From: Larus michahellis
Lineage: Eukaryota; Chordata; Aves; Charadriiformes; Laridae
Assembly (NCBI RefSeq): GCF_964199755.1
Contig: NC_133901.1
Span: forward strand, 47,027,418-47,091,417
Direction of reading: 5' to 3'
Length of the DNA: 64,000 bases
In this document: positions 48,311 to 61,690 of the stretch, in pieces
Position numbering within the stretch: position 1 is the stretch's first letter
How the letters are laid out: every line of letters starts with the position of its first letter
Translations under genes and position numbers: made by a program
The notes under the pieces: model-generated
What the model saw: only the letters and a program-made list of their open reading frames with translations
Database searches by the model: none
What the model was told of the DNA's origin: nothing

Positions 48311-48984
48311 AGAGTTAGAATAGTTGATTTTAATTGCAAACTCATATTCAGTTACTACAGATCAGTATCTCAGAGTATGGTCTTAAAACTACAAATGAAC
48401 TGTTTATTTTTACTTTTCTGTTACAACAGCGACACTTACCGAACACTGACGAATGCCTTATGTGTGTCAGAGGAACTAATTTTAAATAACAGAAGTAACT
48501 AGTTTGATTCCTGAGTCTTTACAAAGCAGCTTGAGAAGACATATTCAAACAGCTGCTTATCAGAAAGGCAAGAGAAAAATAGGAGTGAAGCAGGAAGTCA
48601 GTTTTCAAAAAAAAAAAAAAAATTTATATATATCTTTTACAAATACAAATATTTGTATATAGTTTGCATGGCTCTATGCTTCTCCAAACTATACTTAGAA
48701 AACAACTTATAAGAGCATGAACTGGAACAATAGCACCCCACCAAGTATGAATTCTAAAGCCTGTTCTTTCTGCTTAATAAGTTTTAGGACTACTAGTATT
48801 CAAGTTTTAAGAAATTGTGTATGGGGTGGATCAGTTCCTGTACCAGAGAAGTAGAAGGCTCAACTGTTTAAATATTGCAACTGAATTCATGTCACCACGC
48901 TGCTGTCCTGCCTGCTCTCTGTTCAGGGCTATGAATAGTAGCGCTGGGCACAAACATGATATTTTGGTCTTTTAGATGTTCATT
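48311..48984. other. No gene recognised
   Basis: It holds a 16-base poly(A) near 48607-48622, and a perfect 16-bp palindrome ATACAAATATTTGTAT at 48643-48658. No gene. Confidence 0.55.
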
Positions 48985-49200
48985 CTCTACCATAACTTTT
49001 TTCCTATATCCTAGTTGTCCCTTTGCTACTCTTATCTCAGTTCTTCTCTTCCTCTTCCTATTTCAATTTAGTTTCTCATCCTTTACCTTTTCCTATACCA
49101 AGCTTTCTCACGTTACACCTTTATCTCAACTTTTACTCCAGTTGTTCTGTTCTCAACCATGCCAACTACTTTTTCTTCATATTTTCTTTATGTTTTACAT
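48985..49200. repeat. Pyrimidine-rich tract
   Basis: For over 200 bp the plus strand is mostly C and T, with only scattered purines. It yields a Leu/Phe/Ser-rich frame (49023-49472) that would mimic a membrane protein. No simple repeat unit is seen, so it is a composition bias, not a microsatellite. Confidence 0.7.
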
Positions 49201-52200
49201 GCAACAAGGTTTGTGTAGCCTCTAAAAATAGAAATCCACATACAGATCACACTCCTTTGGTCAGCAGAATGCCCCAGAAAATACACAGGGATATCCATAA
49301 GGCTCAAATCCAATACATCAGCAAATGGGTAGAACCCCTCACTATCACATTATCTAAGGACATGCAAAAAACACTCCTTGAAAAAGCGTTAGCGCATCTT
49401 CAAGCTGAATGTGTACAGCTACACATCTTAGAAGTTACAACTAATACTTCTACATTAGCTTTAAATTACTAACCACATTTGGTATTCTCTCTGCCCAATA
49501 GTTAGCAACAAGGAAAATTATGTTTACCTTGTGTTCAATACAGAATAGAATGTGAAAACCAGGATTACGTTTTCTATGTTTGGATAGAGGTTTACTCAGA
49601 CACACCATGAAATCTAGAGCCTCAGTGTTTTAATAAAAAGCCAAAACTACTCCAGCTACCACAAGTGGAAATTCAGCTATCAGCAGCTAGTATTAAAGAC
49701 AGACAGAGAGATGGGAAGCTGGAATTTGCCTGCTGTAGTAAAGCTAGTGGCATTTTTTACAGTTTAGCGTCCTTATTCCAGAAAATACTGGCAACCATAG
49801 CTATTATCAGGGAAAACGGCCAATGTGAATATGCCTAAATTAGCAAAAAGGCAAGAAATCTGGGGGGATTTTCGGCTGATTGGTTTTGGTTTCAGGGAAG
49901 AGGGGTGTGTTTTTGTTTTTAAAGTGCCATGACATTTTAAGTAGTGTCTGAAGACCTTTTAGAAGTACTCTTTCCAACAAACTCCAGGGAGAAAGAAATT
50001 TAATTTTTTCACCTTTAAAAAGGGCATAATTTTTCAGAAAGTATGAATATACCTTTTGATGCCATGCTGCAAGTTCAGGGTAGTCCTAAAAGATGGAGGC
50101 AAGGGATTCAGGCTATTGCAAAATTAGGCCACTGTTTCCTGGCTTTACTCTGTCTTCCTGCCTATTTTGTGACTACGCCAGCCAATTGGATAACACTAAT
50201 AGCAAATAAAATATACAGAGAAATAAATGGCTCCAGACATTAGTTGTACTTTAGAAGGAAATCCAGTGCCTGTTAAAAAGAAAATTCTATATAGTATAAA
50301 TTATAGTTTAAAAAAACATAACTGTCATGGGACTCATACTAGAAATCGCAAGACTTGACAACATGGACATACCCATCCCTTTTCAGCCAGACAGAGAAGG
50401 TATTACAAGGCCTTTTGTAAGAACATCGCACCTGCCACCACGCTAAGGAGATCTGTCACCAGTGGCAATGTGCCACCTTAGGAAGAAAAATCATCCATCA
50501 GCTAGGCTGCTTCAGGCTCACTTACAGCCTATGTCACTGTGCACATGAAATGAAATCCCATTAGTCTACAGTGCCCAAATTCACAGCCAAACTTACTATA
50601 AAGTTTAACCCCTGCATGAAAAACATCTGGAACCTCGAGTTGAATAATTATTTTTTGATAAAGCTACATCTTGATTGTGAAATCTTTACTTCCCACTTCA
50701 TGAGTCAAGAGAAGTTTCAGGAGAACATTCTCACCAGAATCTGATAAAGTGTAATGTGGGGGCAAGGGGATACAAAAAGCAAAACCAGTTTTTGACCAAG
50801 TAGTACAGTTTTATGTCCCAGAGTTCAGTTTCCCAGTTTATTTCCCAGTTCAGAGTCTGTATTTGCCCATAGTATTTTGCCTTACAGAAATCAAAATCAA
50901 AACCAAAACATCCAAGCGTATTCTCTCCCCAAAGGGCATTTAAGATGATGTTTTATATATTACAGGACTCTTCTCATTCCAAAAGGGTATTCAAAGTGCT
51001 AGGTCTGATCTATAAAACTTAGGCATATTTTAGCACAAGCTTCATTCTAATATTCTTCATGGTCCCCTTTATTACGGTAATCCAAATTACCGTCAGTTTG
51101 AGGCATAGGAGGTTGAGTAAAGAAGCGTCACCTTTTGGTGAGAGCATTGTACACTGTCAGTATAAAATTATATCTTCATTTATCTCGTATTTTCTTTGGT
51201 TTATAACATCTCCTAAGAAAAAAAAGGAATGTTTCATCTTCTAGCAAAAATTTGCATCCCCCCCCAAATTACTAACTTTAAAATTTTGTTTCATAAAATG
51301 TTAATACAGGTAAAAACAGAAATCTAAAAAAAAAAATAATCTGTATTTTTACAGCTGCACATTCATATAAGCCAGCACACAAGCAAAATCTGGGAAGACT
51401 CTATAGTACAGGCAGACTGTTCAAGTGTACAGGACACTAGATGTTGGCAATTGTGCAATAATACATTGCCCCTTTTTTCCATAGACATTTGGGACATCAT
51501 CTGCATTTTTGCTGTTTACATGGTCCTCATAAGGACATCCAAAACATATGATCCATTTAATTTGCTTAACTTCACTCTAGCCATATAAGCAAGGCATTGC
51601 TAATATTGTAAGCAGAGAAACAGAGGCATTAACAGCCTGAATACATTCTTAATAACATATGTGACAGCACAAAGAATTGCATCTAAATGTCATACGTGCT
51701 AGATTAGTGTCCCAAAACCTGAATCACTCCTTATCATGTGCTGGTGCCTTCCACGTCTACATCAATTCCAACACAAAAGACTTCCCATGTAAGGGCAAGC
51801 AACTGGAAATAGACATACCTGGTTGAACCAGGTCACAGGACAGTGGAGGTACCATGGTGGTAGACTGCGTCCAGCAAACATGTCCTGCAATGAGATCCTT
51901 TACATTTTAGAGTTCTCTAGAAAGCTCTAACTTAGCTGGCTTGGAAGGCCTTCCTTCTGGAACCATCTACTTCTCCCCAACTAGCATGCCACAGGTCACA
52001 CGGCAAGTACATGAGGTATTGGTGCCACACAGCAAGGAGAAAGGGGCCAACTGAACCTTATACTTAAAAAATTAGATTGACAGTTCTGGTTGTGAATTTC
52101 TCTAGTTGCAGTACCAATCCTCTTCTAACATAGGCTTGGCCAGAGCCTAGCAGAGTGAGGTGCCAGCTGCACCCCTGCTACTACACAAATAATAAAGTAA

Positions 52201-52682
52201 ATAATTGTTCCTGAGATAAACTCTATCTGGACATAAATGGATATATAAGCCTTAAAACAAAAACCCCACCAACAAAAAGTATTTTTAAAACCCACTAACC
52301 TCAATTAGGAATTAGTCCCTCTGATGTCCACATCACAACTAACATGGCTAATAAAACAAGTCTCATACATCTTGACACTTTACTTTTTTTATTATTTATA
52401 TCATCGTAGCCACTGGGAACTCTAGTCATGAATTAGAAGCTTATAATGTTAAGTAGTTAAAGATTTTATTCTATTATGTCTTACTACAAAAAGAAAAGTT
52501 ATTTAAGGAGAAATCCTAACTGTGCAATCATGTTATAAAGGTGATGGAGTAGTCTGCTATGTCTCTGCCATTTTTAGCCTAGGGCAGAGTTCATGTAAGC
52601 ATGTGCTCTATAGAAAGCAGTACTGAGAAAAACAGAGGTTTTAGAACATACAGTATTACAATTGTTATTGTAATATTTTTAT
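49201..52682. other. Anonymous AT-rich DNA
   Basis: No gene or repeat is supported. At 50818-50855 a 'tttcccagtt' motif recurs three times within 40 bp. Frames at 50043-50243 and 51059-51244 have no recognised content. Confidence 0.55.
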
Positions 52683-52725
52683 TTTTTAATTATGCAAAGC
52701 ATAATTTTTAATTATGCAAAGCATA
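52683..52725. repeat. 22-bp tandem duplication
   Basis: 'taattatgcaaagcataa' occurs twice with a 22-bp period. Each copy contains a 'tatgcaaagcata' near-palindrome with an octamer-like ATGCAAAG. Confidence 0.85.
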
Positions 52726-55700
52726 AAGCACAGTTGAACAAAATGGTCTTACAAATATACAACAAGTCACTATTGGACTGGTTTTGGTTTATATTTACAC
52801 GAACATGAATTAGTAAGCACTGACAGTAAGGACTTTGTTTACCACACAACTGTGGTACACCAGTTTGCAACTTGTACATGCTTAGCTACATCAAAGCCAC
52901 TCTGAAGTCCAAATTTAAAAGCCCAGGCACATATAAATGTTGTCAACTATTTGATGAAAACTTGTAACATCCAGTAGCAACAATGGGATGACCAGACCAG
53001 AACGCCTGCATGTTAGAGTTGCACTAGAGGCCTGATCTAAAATCCCTTTAAGCTGGAGCAAAATACTCTGGGTTGTAACTTTGTAGGCTGGGTCTTTTTT
53101 CCCCCCAAGAAAAAAAGTCCTCATTCTATCTCAGTTCTGCATATAATGCCTATTACTCAGTCACACAGTTTCAAAAGTTTAGAAAGAGATGAGCGATTCT
53201 GACTGTGGACAGAATTTTTCCTTCCCTACAAAAGAATTGTTCCATTTTTCTCTAGTTTGGAGAAGGAGAGTCAAAGTATTTATCACAGTAATAGGAAAGG
53301 ATTACACATGTAGATGGATTTGCGAAACGTCAATCCCGGCAGGCTTCCGAAATTAAGAGAGCCTAATGCATGGGGAGTGATATACTTTACAATAAGGGAA
53401 ATGTCAAGCTGTGGAAAAACTATTCCAGAAGGTAGCTGTGAGTTAAGTACAGAGTTCTCTTCTCTTGTCACTTGATCCTCTCCTTAGAATTAAGAGCTGA
53501 ACTTACCACATTTTGAAACATGTAGAGTAGCAGCTATAAAAATCCACCACAAGAACATTCATATTAGGAGATTTTTCTGCCTTTACACAAGTTTAAGGGA
53601 TTGTCAGAGGTCAGAGAATTGAACATCCCTGCTGAGTAACTTCTATGAAAGACATGCGGTGGAATGGTGTAGGTGTACTTACCAAAAAACCAAAAAGGAG
53701 TAAGGCAGCAAAAAAATACTTGCTCAATATTGACTCTTGTTAGGCCTCAATAACAGGGACCGATACCAATTTTTAACAGATAAACAAGGATTTTCTGCTT
53801 AAGAAACAAACCAAATATTAGAAGACCTTTGCAATCATATTCACACAATTAATTATGACATTTAGGACAAAGCGAGTGTGGTAGATTGCTCATCTAGCAG
53901 TGAGGTTAACCTTGGTTAATCTAGGTTAACCTTGTCCTACAGAGGAGCACAAGATTTTTTTCCTCTTTTTCTGAAGCTGAGAATAGAAGCACTTGCAAAT
54001 CTCCAAATACCCTTTAATGAAAAGCAGAACTACTTCTTGGCAGACACAGAGTGACACATACACCAGCTCCCCTCCTCCCTATCTATCTCTTATTGCTTCT
54101 CTATCTCCACAGGTGAGAACTGCCTTCCCCAGGAAGCAGCCAATACACTGTTATTTCCAGGCAAGGGACAGACTAATGAATCGGAGTAGGAGCATAGCTC
54201 CCATTTAAATGCAAGAGTGGACTTAATACCTTCCCGAGCTATTGGAAAGGCACTGTTTTTGTTTAGGAGACTAACAGAATTTATTCTATACCAGCTTTCA
54301 GAATTCTATGATTGTTAATGCATGCAAAATTATCTTACATTTAGAATATGTTAAGGAAAACTTATCAGTATAACAACAAGACCCTAGTGTAAAGCAAATT
54401 AATCTGTTTTGTAAAAATAAATAAATATTTTTTTAAAAAAAAAATATATAAGTACCCTCTTACCTCCCTACAGTGCATTTATATCTGGGGTTGGTGTTAG
54501 AAGTAAAAGAACTATTGGATTACATTCAGCCATGTTTCCTTAATGAAGAGTCTCCTACATTTAAGAGACAGCTGCCTCCTTGTCCTTCCTTAGTAGAAAG
54601 GCTTATTCACCACCATTAAAACTACATTCATTGTGACATACCACTCCCTTCGAATGTTTAGAAAGCAAAAGTATATGAGTAAATTAATCTCTGTTCAGGA
54701 AACAGGTTAAGCACATAAGTATAATTCTGAGTTATCTAATCTCCACAGCTCCTCACCACAGTAGGTACAGTTACCTATCACTTGCCCATGAATTTTCTGC
54801 TATGATTTTTACTTTCAGTATTTATCAGTCATAAAACTTTGGACTATATAGCTCACTGTTTAAAAGAGCTCACAATGAAATGTAATCACAGCTGTACATC
54901 AGATTTAGTGCAAACAGTCTGCTTGTGAAGGGCTGCAAGAAAATTCATGCTATGTTTTTCTGCATTCTTAGAACAAAAATAGCTTTTGCAAGTGCCAATT
55001 AGAAGCCTCATCGGAAATAAATCAGGTAAATAATAAATACTTTCCCATGTCATTCTATTATTGCTTGCAAGAAATTAACACAATGCTGCTTCATAACATC
55101 ATCACAAAGAGAAAATCATGAAAACTCAGCAGTTAATTGCATCCCCCGATATCACAAAAGAGTCCAAGCAAATGCGGTTCACTGAAGGATCAGGCCAAAG
55201 TGCAAACGGACCCCAGAAGGAGCCATCCAAAACCACTATGATCTTAAACTACAGGGTCCCATCACCTCTCTTGGGGCAAATACCTAATTGAATTGCAGAG
55301 AAGTACTGATAAAAGCAGATTCATACCCTCAACAGCGTTACCGCTGTCACAGGGAAGGAAGTGAAAGACCTGCCGTTGGTGGAAGAAGGGCAACTCTGCC
55401 CCTTTTGGCCCAGGCTACACAAATTTTTCTATTTAGTGTGAGGCCACTCCCTGTGTCATGCAACAAACATGTCATTTCACACATCTGATCGTACTAGAAA
55501 ATCCAAAGTAGGATTGCAGTACTGCTACATCTTAACCTCTTCACTCCTGAACAGAATAGCTTAGGAAAAGTGCAAAAAACCAGACAGGTTTAATCACATA
55601 TAGAGGAAAAGCGATTTTTATTACTAGTCAAAGTTAATGACCACTTCAGTCTGGTAGAAAAAGACAATGGACCCCAAAACCCAAGCAAAGTTACTAGCAA

Positions 55701-57197
55701 ATATTTTAATGTTTCTGAATCAAAACAGTGTAGAGTGACTTGCATAAGACAGGAGTAAAGCAGAAATGGGATAAGAGATCTGTTAGTGGAAATGCAGCAT
55801 TATTAGCAATATCTAAGGCGCTAGAAGGCTCTAAGAATTACTGTTTTCAGACAGAGATCACATAATTGCCTTTAATAGTAAATTATACTGTTATGTTTTT
55901 TAAAAAATAGCATAATAATGCCATGTAAAGCCTGGAGGAACCCTTTAAGACAATTAATCTGTAGAAAACCACATTTCCAATACAAACTAAGAACCCATGT
56001 CCATGCCTTAAGGAGGAAATCAGCCTATGAGAGTATATTCTGATATTGTGTTGCTTTGAAGTGGCTCCTGGAGCATGCCATTTCTCTACTCTTAGTGTAG
56101 AGGTCTGGGGCTAGAGTTCACTCTGGGGTTACAGGTTTTTTCAGCCTGGATAGAGATGGGTAATTACAAGGGCTGCAAGCACATGCCCGCTATGACAAGG
56201 GGTCACATTTCATTTTTCTGCTACTGCCCTGCACACGCTTTGTATGGGCAGAATTTAGACTACACACGATAGAGACGCAAGTACACAGGACAGTACATTT
56301 TTTAAAAATTTGTATTTTTCCCTTAAACCAAGCTTATTACAAAGGAAATTGACAAACCACTAAAGCAATTCACAGGCTTTTTGCTCTGAGTGATCCCACA
56401 ATGGTAACACAATCTGTATCCAGGTTATTGGATGTTTAAAGCCAGAGCTGTAATTAAGTAACTGCTGCCTGGTAAGGCTGTAGGTTTAACAAAAAAAATC
56501 CAGGTCCAAGATCCACACTAAAGCTGAAGTGCTTCTAGTAATTCTACCTTTGAGCAAGCTTTTAAAATTAAATGAATTTACAACATGTCATTATTCCTAG
56601 ACCTTATGGAGTGTATACTTTACTGCCTACAGAGACAGTTTCAATCATACTCAGCATTAAGTTGAATTAGTGTCCCAAAGTGCCTACTCCCCTCCTCCTT
56701 TTAGCAGGTCTCTGTTTAGGCACAAGGTCAAAAATGGAGATGAGCTGCATGCTACTTGCAAGTCCCTCATCTGACTATTAAGGGGGGGTCTTGAGTTTTA
56801 TGGCTGCAAGGCTTATGTCAGCCAACCATCATTAATTTAATTTATTAGGGGGAACAGTGAATGATATGATTGAAATAACGTATAGCCAAAGCTACTCTGA
56901 CAATGCCCTATCTGCTTATTATAGGCAAACCTTTTCTATAGTCAGTACCTCTCTACTGGAAGCTATTCTTTCCCTCTGGGCTCCTTTAAGATGCAGGTGT
57001 GGGGTTGTCCTTTTTTATTATTTCTTATCTTCCTTGTGATCAAAACTTGCCATTCTTTTCTCCTAGCACATCTCCTTCTGCATTCTGTTGCAAGGTGTCA
57101 CCCCCCCAACTCTTTGTTTTCTTTTCCTCTCTGCATCCTTGGAATTTTGTACTTTCCCAGCCTTTAGAAGTTTAATTCATTTGCTTGCATGACATCT
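52726..57197. other. Anonymous AT-rich DNA
   Basis: No gene or dated repeat is supported. Short structures: 'ggttaaccttggttaa' with a nearby second 'ggttaacctt' at about 53906-53935, and a poly(T)/poly(A) run near 54427-54444. Frames at 52915-53124, 53283-53471, 53993-54208 and 55288-55488 look like chance. Confidence 0.55.
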
Positions 57198-57311
57198 GGG
57201 AGAAAGTTAAGAACTTTAAGAGAAACAATGTGACCCTAGTGCGAGTCTTTCTTTGGGAAAAAGATAAGAACTTTAGGAGAAACAATGTGACCCTAGTGTG
57301 CGTCTTTCTTT
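57198..57311. repeat. 57-bp tandem duplication, two units
   Basis: The units 57198-57254 and 57255-57311 differ at only a few positions. Both read 'aagaactttaRgagaaacaa' and then 'tgtgaccctagtg'. The high identity suggests a recent duplication, or repeats inside an unrecognised LTR. Confidence 0.9.
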
Positions 57312-57380
57312 GAAGTAGATTTTGTGTCCTTCCCAACACAAGGGGACCATACTATAACGACAGTTGTTTTTCTATCTAGA

Positions 57381-57683
57381 TCATAGAATCTTATAACCAT
57401 AGGGTTGGAAGGGACCTCTGGAGATCATCTAGTCCAACCCCCCTGCCAGAGCAGGGTCACCTAGAGCAGGTTGCACAGGAACGCGTCCAGGCGGGTTTTG
57501 AATGTCTCCAGAGTTGGAGACTCCACCACCTCTCTGGGCAGCCTGTTCCAGTGCTCTGCCACCCTCAAAGTAAAGAAGTTCCTCCTCACGTTTAGGTGGA
57601 ACTTCCTATGATCAAGTTTTTGCCCATTAGCTCTTGTCCTGTCACTGGGCACCACTGAAAAGAGCCTGGCCCCATCCTCCTGA
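57381..57683 (-). mobile_element. CR1 LINE, 3' part (fragment C)
   Basis: The minus-strand 3' end is at the left ('agattctatga'). The element is 5'-truncated after about 300 bp. It carries the last coding part, with motifs [20 protein letters not shown] and [20 protein letters not shown], and the same 3' UTR as fragment A, so A and C are the same or close subfamilies. Confidence 0.93.
57461..57683 (-). pseudogene. CR1 ORF2 C-terminal remnant
   Basis: The last 70 or so codons of CR1 ORF2 are open to a stop at the left end. The frame continues past the 5' truncation point into unrelated flanking DNA up to 57778, giving a false 105-codon ORF. It has no catalytic part. Confidence 0.88.
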
Positions 57684-58229
57684 TCATGCATCTGATTGTA
57701 AGATTCGTTACCAATAAAGTCAGCTTGACAAAAATACTTTTTCTGGAGCTCTGCATGATGGTTCATCAAGCTGGACAATACACTTTTTGTAGTATCCTTG
57801 ACTTACTCTTTAAACAATAAGTCGATGAAGAATATCAGAGAACCAACAGTTAAGTCAGTAACTTAACTATTGTAACAGTTAAGTGACAAATAATTAGTAA
57901 GCCTTAAAAATAATTATTGTGCTAATCTTTCCATTTTAAGAGAAGAAGAACAGACCCTTCCAATCAATGCACAGTAACATGCACAAAAACTATTTTAACA
58001 TTCGCTACCTATCCTTATTAATAGTGCCTGGCCTTTGACTGTTGCCTTGAGTATCCTTTTTTTTTACTCTGAATTTACAGAGGAAGTTTTGATTGCAATA
58101 CTTGAATAAGTATTTGAATAACATTTAGGAGTAGGAATAAAAGTGCTAAAGAGATTTAGGTATAAATATGAACCTCTATCACTATGACATATTTCATCAC
58201 TGGGCTACAACACACCAACTTTGAGCTGT
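57684..58229. other. No gene recognised
   Basis: AT-rich flanking DNA. Nothing is supported. Confidence 0.55.
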
Positions 58230-58680
58230 TTTCCAATCATTGTACTCTGCTAATTCAAACAGTCCAGCATTTCGGACACCCTCTTTAGAGGGCTCTGGAA
58301 TGAGAACATTCCGTAATTACTTTCTGATCTAGATCCTACTTTGACATCTGAAATAATTTATCGCCACATTGCAATTAGCCCCAAGAATAGAGTTTTTGTA
58401 CAGAAGAATAATCCCAACACAAGGATACCATCTACGTACTCATTATTTTGACTTTCTCCAGAGCACAGGTGTCATCACCTCAAAGAGACAGTTGCTGAAT
58501 TCGACCTGTTAATCATTTCAGAAATAACCTCAATGTGGTCTTATTAGTATGATGGACATTTAAAGTAGCTTGTGTTTATATACTATGCCAGGATTGGCTT
58601 ATTTAACATTCTGTATATGAAGTCAATGATTTCAGGTAAACTTCCATCACTCTGATGATAAACAGGTGGCTAACAGAAGT
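58230..58680. promoter_or_regulatory. Enhancer-like non-coding block
   Basis: High-complexity sequence with 'gtaattacttt', 'gcaattag', 'gttaatcatt' and a near-palindrome AGGTGTCATCACCT (58467-58480) whose outer arms AGGTG/CACCT are exact and include E-box and T-box-like half sites. Conservation is unknown. Confidence 0.25.
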
Positions 58681-61359
58681 ATGTTTTCTGAGACTTAGAG
58701 TATTACACCAAGGCATTTAGAGCAAAGAACTAACGAAACATCAAGAATTCTTCAGTTTACACAGGCTTTTGAAAATCCCCAAATAAATTGTTTGAAGGTG
58801 CATGAATGACAAAGATGTTTTAATCTTCTCTAGATGTTTTGCTCTAAGAAGCATCTGAGTTTCTTCTATATTAATTAGATTATTATTAACTGCATTAACA
58901 ATAGCAAAATCCCCTGTGGGTGGAACTTAAAAAAAGCAACCCTTACTGTACCACACATGAAACCCACACATGTTCAATCTCTGACATTTTGTAGAAAAAC
59001 CTCCTGAGGCTGTACTAGCTTTATTGCTACAACTGCAGAGTTCATAAAGCAATGTACATTAATTAAGATAATTCTAGTGCCACACTGAAACTTGGAGACA
59101 GATCTAAGAAACATGATAGTTAAAAAAGTGTCAACAGCTTATATGTTCACTTCTCATGGTGATTCCAGCATCAGTTAAGCTATAGTGGAGCTAGTACAAT
59201 GGTGAAAATTATCTGAAAATTTTCAAGGTGATCCAGACCGCAAGGTATGAATGTTACCAATATATGCAGACGTATAAAAGGAACCATATAGTCAAAGTAG
59301 ATCCAATCAGACACTAGCAAAGCAAGTTATATCCCTTCAACTGTCCACTCATATTTGGGTACAACGCTCAAAACCTCCATCTCTTGTGTTAATCAAATCA
59401 GAAAATATTCAACAGAATATACACAGCAATCTGGTATTGTTATGGTTTGTTAATGGCTTCTCAGTCACCAGGTTCTTAACCCCCATTCCCCGGCTGAGAA
59501 TCATTTGATACCTTCATTTCTAAGGCCTAGTTCTACATTTCTGAACTGCTGAAACACTGATGCTTAGGTAGCATTAACAGCCGAATTCCTAAAAAGAGCC
59601 TAGGAGCACTGAAGATTAATAGTTAGACCCCAAATAGATTTTTTTTTTTTTAATGATAAGTCGACCTTGATCTCATTTTTATCCGTTTGTCATTAGAGAT
59701 TATTCTCTCCTCTATCCTAAATTTTTATTCTTGGAAATAAATTGCCAAAGAAAAAACATTTTAATAATAATTTAATTTTTACACTACACTTTTCAGATCT
59801 AGAGACTCTTATTTTAAAATAACACAAGAGGTAAAAGGAAAGAGATCCTTTTTTCTTCCTATTATTCGTTTGCTAAGACCCTCATCAAAAGGTTTGATTT
59901 AATCACATGCACAAAACATGTACTATGCTCATCCACTTGTCAGTATCTCCCAAGGGCTAGGGAGCTAGGATGTCATTCAGTGGCTATGGATGTGGTTAGA
60001 TCAGCCAGTCTTAACCCTGACTTAATCTCCCCTAGGTATCTTTTGCCAGCTGGGCTCCTGGGATTCATTTTGAAGCAGCAACAGCACTATTATCTGAATT
60101 TGAGTGAATGGGATATTCGTTTTTGAACACACACAACCTGTTAAATAAGTTTTAACGTCAAGACTGACAGTAGGAAATTTCATGAGTGTTCAGTAGGAAT
60201 TGTATTGAGAAGGTATAGGAAAATGAACATAAGCAATGAAAGATATATAGCTAATAAAGAAATTAGAACATTACACAGTAATCTTCTTTTAGGAGCTGTA
60301 TTTCTATATTAGCAATACACTGAATCTTTTGACACCTAACTGCCCAAAATGAGCCTTCAATGAGCAAGAAACAGTTACACATTAAAAAAGGTGTGTCCGT
60401 GGCTTTTTAACAGTGATTTACAGCTTTGAAATATCACAGCATCATAGTTCAACTAGTCAAAATAGCAGAGACAATTGTCTTTCACACACCCTTGCTTTGA
60501 GTGTGCTTCACTCTTCCTACCACTAAATCATACGAGAATGCCTCACTGTGTTCAAGCACACAGAGTGCCCTCATTCCCATAAAACACATTGAAGAAGTGA
60601 GCAGCTGGGACAGTAAGGTACAGAGTAGAAAAGCTTTTCTTAAGAGACTTTTTTTTTTTCAATTAAACATTCATTCCAAAAATTGTGTGTTAATAGAGAG
60701 ACTGGCGCTCACGCAAGCAGCTTCCAAAGACCTAGTACGTCGTAAGCAACGCATGTTTACTTGTCTCTTTTGCAGTCTAAAGTTAAGAAAGCTCATCATC
60801 AAACAGAAAAAAAAAAAACAACACACCTCAAATCAGTGAGAAAGTACGATCACTCTTGTTTTGATCCCACAAATGTGAGGCACAAGTGTCGGGGACTGGC
60901 TTTTGTTGCAGGACAATAGAGGCGCAATGTCAGGGCTTGGCTGCTACACTTTTTCCAGAAACTACTCTGTAGATGAACAGAGAATTTTCTCTGTTTCATT
61001 TCTTAGCTTCCTATGACTCCTGACACAAGTCATAAATTCAGTGTCAAGGAAAACCACTGGTATTTTAATGTTACTTAGAATAAACAGGCATTAGGGCAGA
61101 GCACAAACTTCAAGCAGGAGAGAAACTCCACTGATTCAAAGCATGAGGGGCAGCAACTTTGCCTGTATGCACTTAGAAACATCGTACTAGCATAAATTCA
61201 CAGGCAGACAACGCTTGAGGAATTTCTATGGATTTTTCCCCTCTATTTGGACTTTTATCAAAGTTATTCTTTAATGTCTAGCAAATCCTTGAGTTCTTAT
61301 CTGTTACTCCGTAATACTGATTAGCAAATGATCAAAAGGCATAAAATAAATCTTTAAAT
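58681..61359. other. No gene recognised
   Basis: A poly(T) run lies near 59640-59652. The frame at 60501-60839 has no recognised domain and ends in a poly(A)-encoded Lys run. Confidence 0.55.
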
Positions 61360-61690
61360 GAGGCCATGGCAAATCTATTAGGCTATGGCACACAAATTAA
61401 GTCATCTAAATGGAGGAGGGGAGAATCAGCCTTGTTGGCAAATTTTCTTGGACATTTATTTTGAGAATTAACACAAGTCATTCAAACTAAAGTCTGCAAC
61501 GTTATCACAGGCACAGTAAAATATATGCATTATGCACCGCTCTCAGCGTTACCTCCTAGTACTATTAGCTTAAAAAGCAAACATGGTTTTTAAAACCACT
61601 TTATGGTGTGCCACGACAGCTGATTAATAACTGCAGTTGCAGGAGCTGAAAGCTTAGTAACCAAAGCTAGAAAATTCAATCTCATTCCTA
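61360..61690. promoter_or_regulatory. Enhancer-like non-coding block
   Basis: It contains 'atatatgcattatgcac' (POU-like), 'cagctgattaataactgcag' (E-box next to a homeodomain-like TTAAT) and 'actttatggtgtgcc'. No repeat character is seen. The call is by texture only. Confidence 0.2.

Noticed and set aside
49023..49472. 149-codon ORF with a membrane-like N-terminus
   Set aside because: The hydrophobic part comes from the pyrimidine-rich tract. The rest has no recognised family and no expression signals.
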